Of a DNA stretch of 6,482 nucleotides, positions 5,159 to 6,482 are shown piece after piece. Source of the DNA: Candidatus Cloacimonadota bacterium (GTDB taxonomy: Bacteria; Cloacimonadota; Cloacimonadia; JGIOTU-2); contig JAGGUR010000005.1 of assembly GCA_021158425.1 (NCBI GenBank), forward strand, positions 1-6,482, read 5' to 3'. Made by a program: the position numbers and the translations under genes. The notes under the pieces were generated by a model. It was given only the letters and a program-made list of their open reading frames with translations. It ran no database searches and was not told where the DNA came from. The stretch's first letter is position 1. The number at the start of each line of letters is the position of its first letter.

Positions 5159-6482
5159 CTAACTACACTTTGACCATCCGCAGATTGGACAGGTTTTACA
5201 GCCTTCCTTAAACTCCAATGCTGCTCCGCATTCAGGGCATATAGCACCTAATCCGGTTGAAATAGTTGAATTGCTTGAATCGGTTGAATCGGTTAAGCCA
5301 ACAATCCTTTTCCCTTTTCCCTTCTCTGTCTTCCGTTCTCTCTTTAATCCATTTCCATCTTTTGCAAGAAATTCTTCCAAAGCGGTTGCAATTCCATCAG
5401 CACAGGATAGAATCATTTTCCCCTTGGACCACATTGGAGAGGGGCAGCGAATTCCTCTGAGCTGTCTAATAATAGATTCAGTCTTAATATTAGAACGCAG
5501 AGACAATGATATTAATCGGGCAATAGCTTCCAATTGAGCGGAAGCGCAGCCTCCTACTTTTCCCATCTGAGTGAAGACTTCACAAATCCCTGTTTCGTCA
5601 GTATTTATTGTAACATATAAATGCCCACAGCCTGTGTCTATTCTTTTAGTAACACCTACGGTGGTAGCTGGACGACGACGAGGTGCAATTCTGCTCTTTT
5701 CCTGTTCACGCATTCGCTTGCCTATACTAATAACCTGTTCGTCCCGACTCCCGTCACGATATACTGTTACGCCTTTACATCCTAATTGATATGCTAATTC
5801 ATAAGTAGTTTTAATATCTTCTTTTTTTGCATCGTATGAAAAGTTTATAGTTTTGGAGACAGCATTATCAACATAGCCCTGAAATGCAGATTGCATTCTT
5901 ATATGCCATTCCGGAGAAATATCATGGGCTGTAACAAACACATTTCTGACTTGTTCAGGAACTTTTTTAACATCTTGCAAAGAGCCTTTTTCGGAAATCT
6001 CTTCCATCAATTTTTTAGAATAGAATCCTTGCTCTTTAGCAACTTTTTCAAAACATTTATTAACATAAACTAACTTTTCGCCATCCATCACATTTTTTAC
6101 ATAGGCAAGCGAGAAGATAGGCTCAATACCGCTGGAAGCATCTGCAATCATACTGATAGTACCAGTTGGTGCAATTGTGGTGGTTGTAGCATTCCGAATT
6201 CCATTCTCAGCAATTTCTTGCTTAAGTTTGTCCCAATCAAGTTTAGTTTTTGACCGGATTAGTTTTCCATTACTATAAATACTTCTTTTAAAATTTGGGA
6301 ATGAGCCCCTTTCTTTTGCAAGGCGAATTGATTCCAATTTTGAATGATAATCAATAAATTCCATTACTTCTTTAGCCAAATTTATAGCCTTTTCAGAATT
6401 GTATGGAATTCCAAGTTGCACAAGCATATCCGCCCAACCCATAACGCCAAGACCTATTTTGCGGTTCGCCTTTGCCATTTTA
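5159..6482 (-). CDS. nrdJ: Adenosylcobalamin-dependent ribonucleotide reductase, class II, C-terminal part
   Basis: Reduces ribonucleotides to deoxyribonucleotides using vitamin B12 and does not need oxygen. Only the last 440 or so residues are visible. The frame stays open through the right edge, and the Met at 6478 is internal: it sits in KANRKIGLGVMGWADML, a mid-protein family motif. Numbering from that Met, core motifs are PTGTISMIADASSGIEPIF (104-122), the HIRMQSAFQ to SKTINF run (192-213) and GCKGVTVYRDGS (233-244). A TSCPD domain follows (about 269-345, with TGCGHLYVTINTDETG and GKVGGCASAQ). A Lys/Ser/Thr-rich linker (about 372-410) leads to a ribbon with Cys 414, 417, 427, 430, 433 and 438, presumably the redox tail that re-reduces the active site. 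The radical-site Cys and the NPCGE region would lie upstream, outside the window. Any B12 riboswitch would also be outside. Confidence 0.95.
   Translation of the reverse strand, partial: KMAKANRKIGLGVMGWADMLVQLGIPYNSEKAINLAKEVMEFIDYHSKLESIRLAKERGSFPNFKRSIYSNGKLIRSKTKLDWDKLKQEIAENGIRNATTTTIAPTGTISMIADASSGIEPIFSLAYVKNVMDGEKLVYVNKCFEKVAKEQGFYSKKLMEEISEKGSLQDVKKVPEQVRNVFVTAHDISPEWHIRMQSAFQGYVDNAVSKTINFSYDAKKEDIKTTYELAYQLGCKGVTVYRDGSRDEQVISIGKRMREQEKSRIAPRRRPATTVGVTKRIDTGCGHLYVTINTDETGICEVFTQMGKVGGCASAQLEAIARLISLSLRSNIKTESIIRQLRGIRCPSPMWSKGKMILSCADGIATALEEFLAKDGNGLKRERKTEKGKGKRIVGLTDSTDSSNSTISTGLGAICPECGAALEFKEGCKTCPICGWSKCS
5255..5299. repeat. In-frame 9-bp tandem repeat in the reductase linker
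   Basis: Five consecutive 9-mers read on the plus strand: GGTTGAAAT, AGTTGAATT, GCTTGAATC, GGTTGAATC, and a degenerate GGTTAAGCC. On the coding strand the first four give the tripeptides IST, NST, DSS and DST, so the unit length preserves the frame. It builds the flexible linker between the TSCPD domain and the cysteine ribbon. Slippage here should change linker length in steps of three residues. Confidence 0.85.

Noticed and set aside
6476..6478. ATG as the start of the ribonucleotide reductase
   Set aside because: The frame stays open to the window edge, and the Met sits in a mid-protein family motif. The upstream active-site region of the enzyme is not in view.

Overview
The window reads as an AT-rich chromosomal segment from a Gram-negative-type bacterium, probably an uncultured lineage. 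The evidence is two genes with export signals, one of them encoding a small protein that looks like an outer-membrane barrel and ends in phenylalanine, and a gene for an adenosylcobalamin (class II) ribonucleotide reductase. Palindromic and simple-sequence repeats fill almost every gap between genes. I cannot name the species. Repeat-rich gaps of this style are familiar to me from metagenome-assembled candidate phyla, but that is an impression and not evidence.

All five supported genes are on the minus strand, so the window is best read from right to left. (1) Positions 6482-5159 hold the C-terminal 440 or so residues of a class II ribonucleotide reductase (NrdJ type). Its 5' end lies outside the window. 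It has a TSCPD domain and a C-terminal cysteine-rich ribbon, joined by a low-complexity linker that is partly encoded by a 9-bp tandem repeat. (2) Positions 5036-4542 encode a 164-residue exported protein of unknown function. A 25-bp palindrome lies inside its signal-peptide codons. (3) Positions 4354-1202 encode a 1050-residue secreted tricorn-type S41 protease with two propeller regions, a Lys/Glu-rich insert, a PDZ domain and an intact catalytic set. (4) Positions 960-444 hold a type II toxin-antitoxin pair: a ParD-like antitoxin followed by an overlapping RelE/ParE-family toxin, behind a candidate promoter with an inverted-repeat operator.

The gaps carry the rest of the structure. Positions 1-443 contain three arrays of one 7-bp repeat family (TATTCNN) and a compound symmetrical palindromic element at 211-320. 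Positions 970-1201 contain the toxin-antitoxin promoter and operator, an 18-bp palindrome, an A-loop hairpin and a two-copy hairpin repeat whose second copy supplies the protease stop codon. Positions 4355-4541 and 5037-5158 each hold further hairpins.

Apart from the two toxin-antitoxin genes, the genes do not form an obvious pathway: deoxynucleotide synthesis, an envelope protein, peptide degradation and an addiction module. I see no convincing new defence or metabolic system. The observations most worth following are the compound repeat at 211-320, the TATTCNN arrays, and repeat DNA that forms part of coding sequence in the reductase linker and at the protease stop codon.
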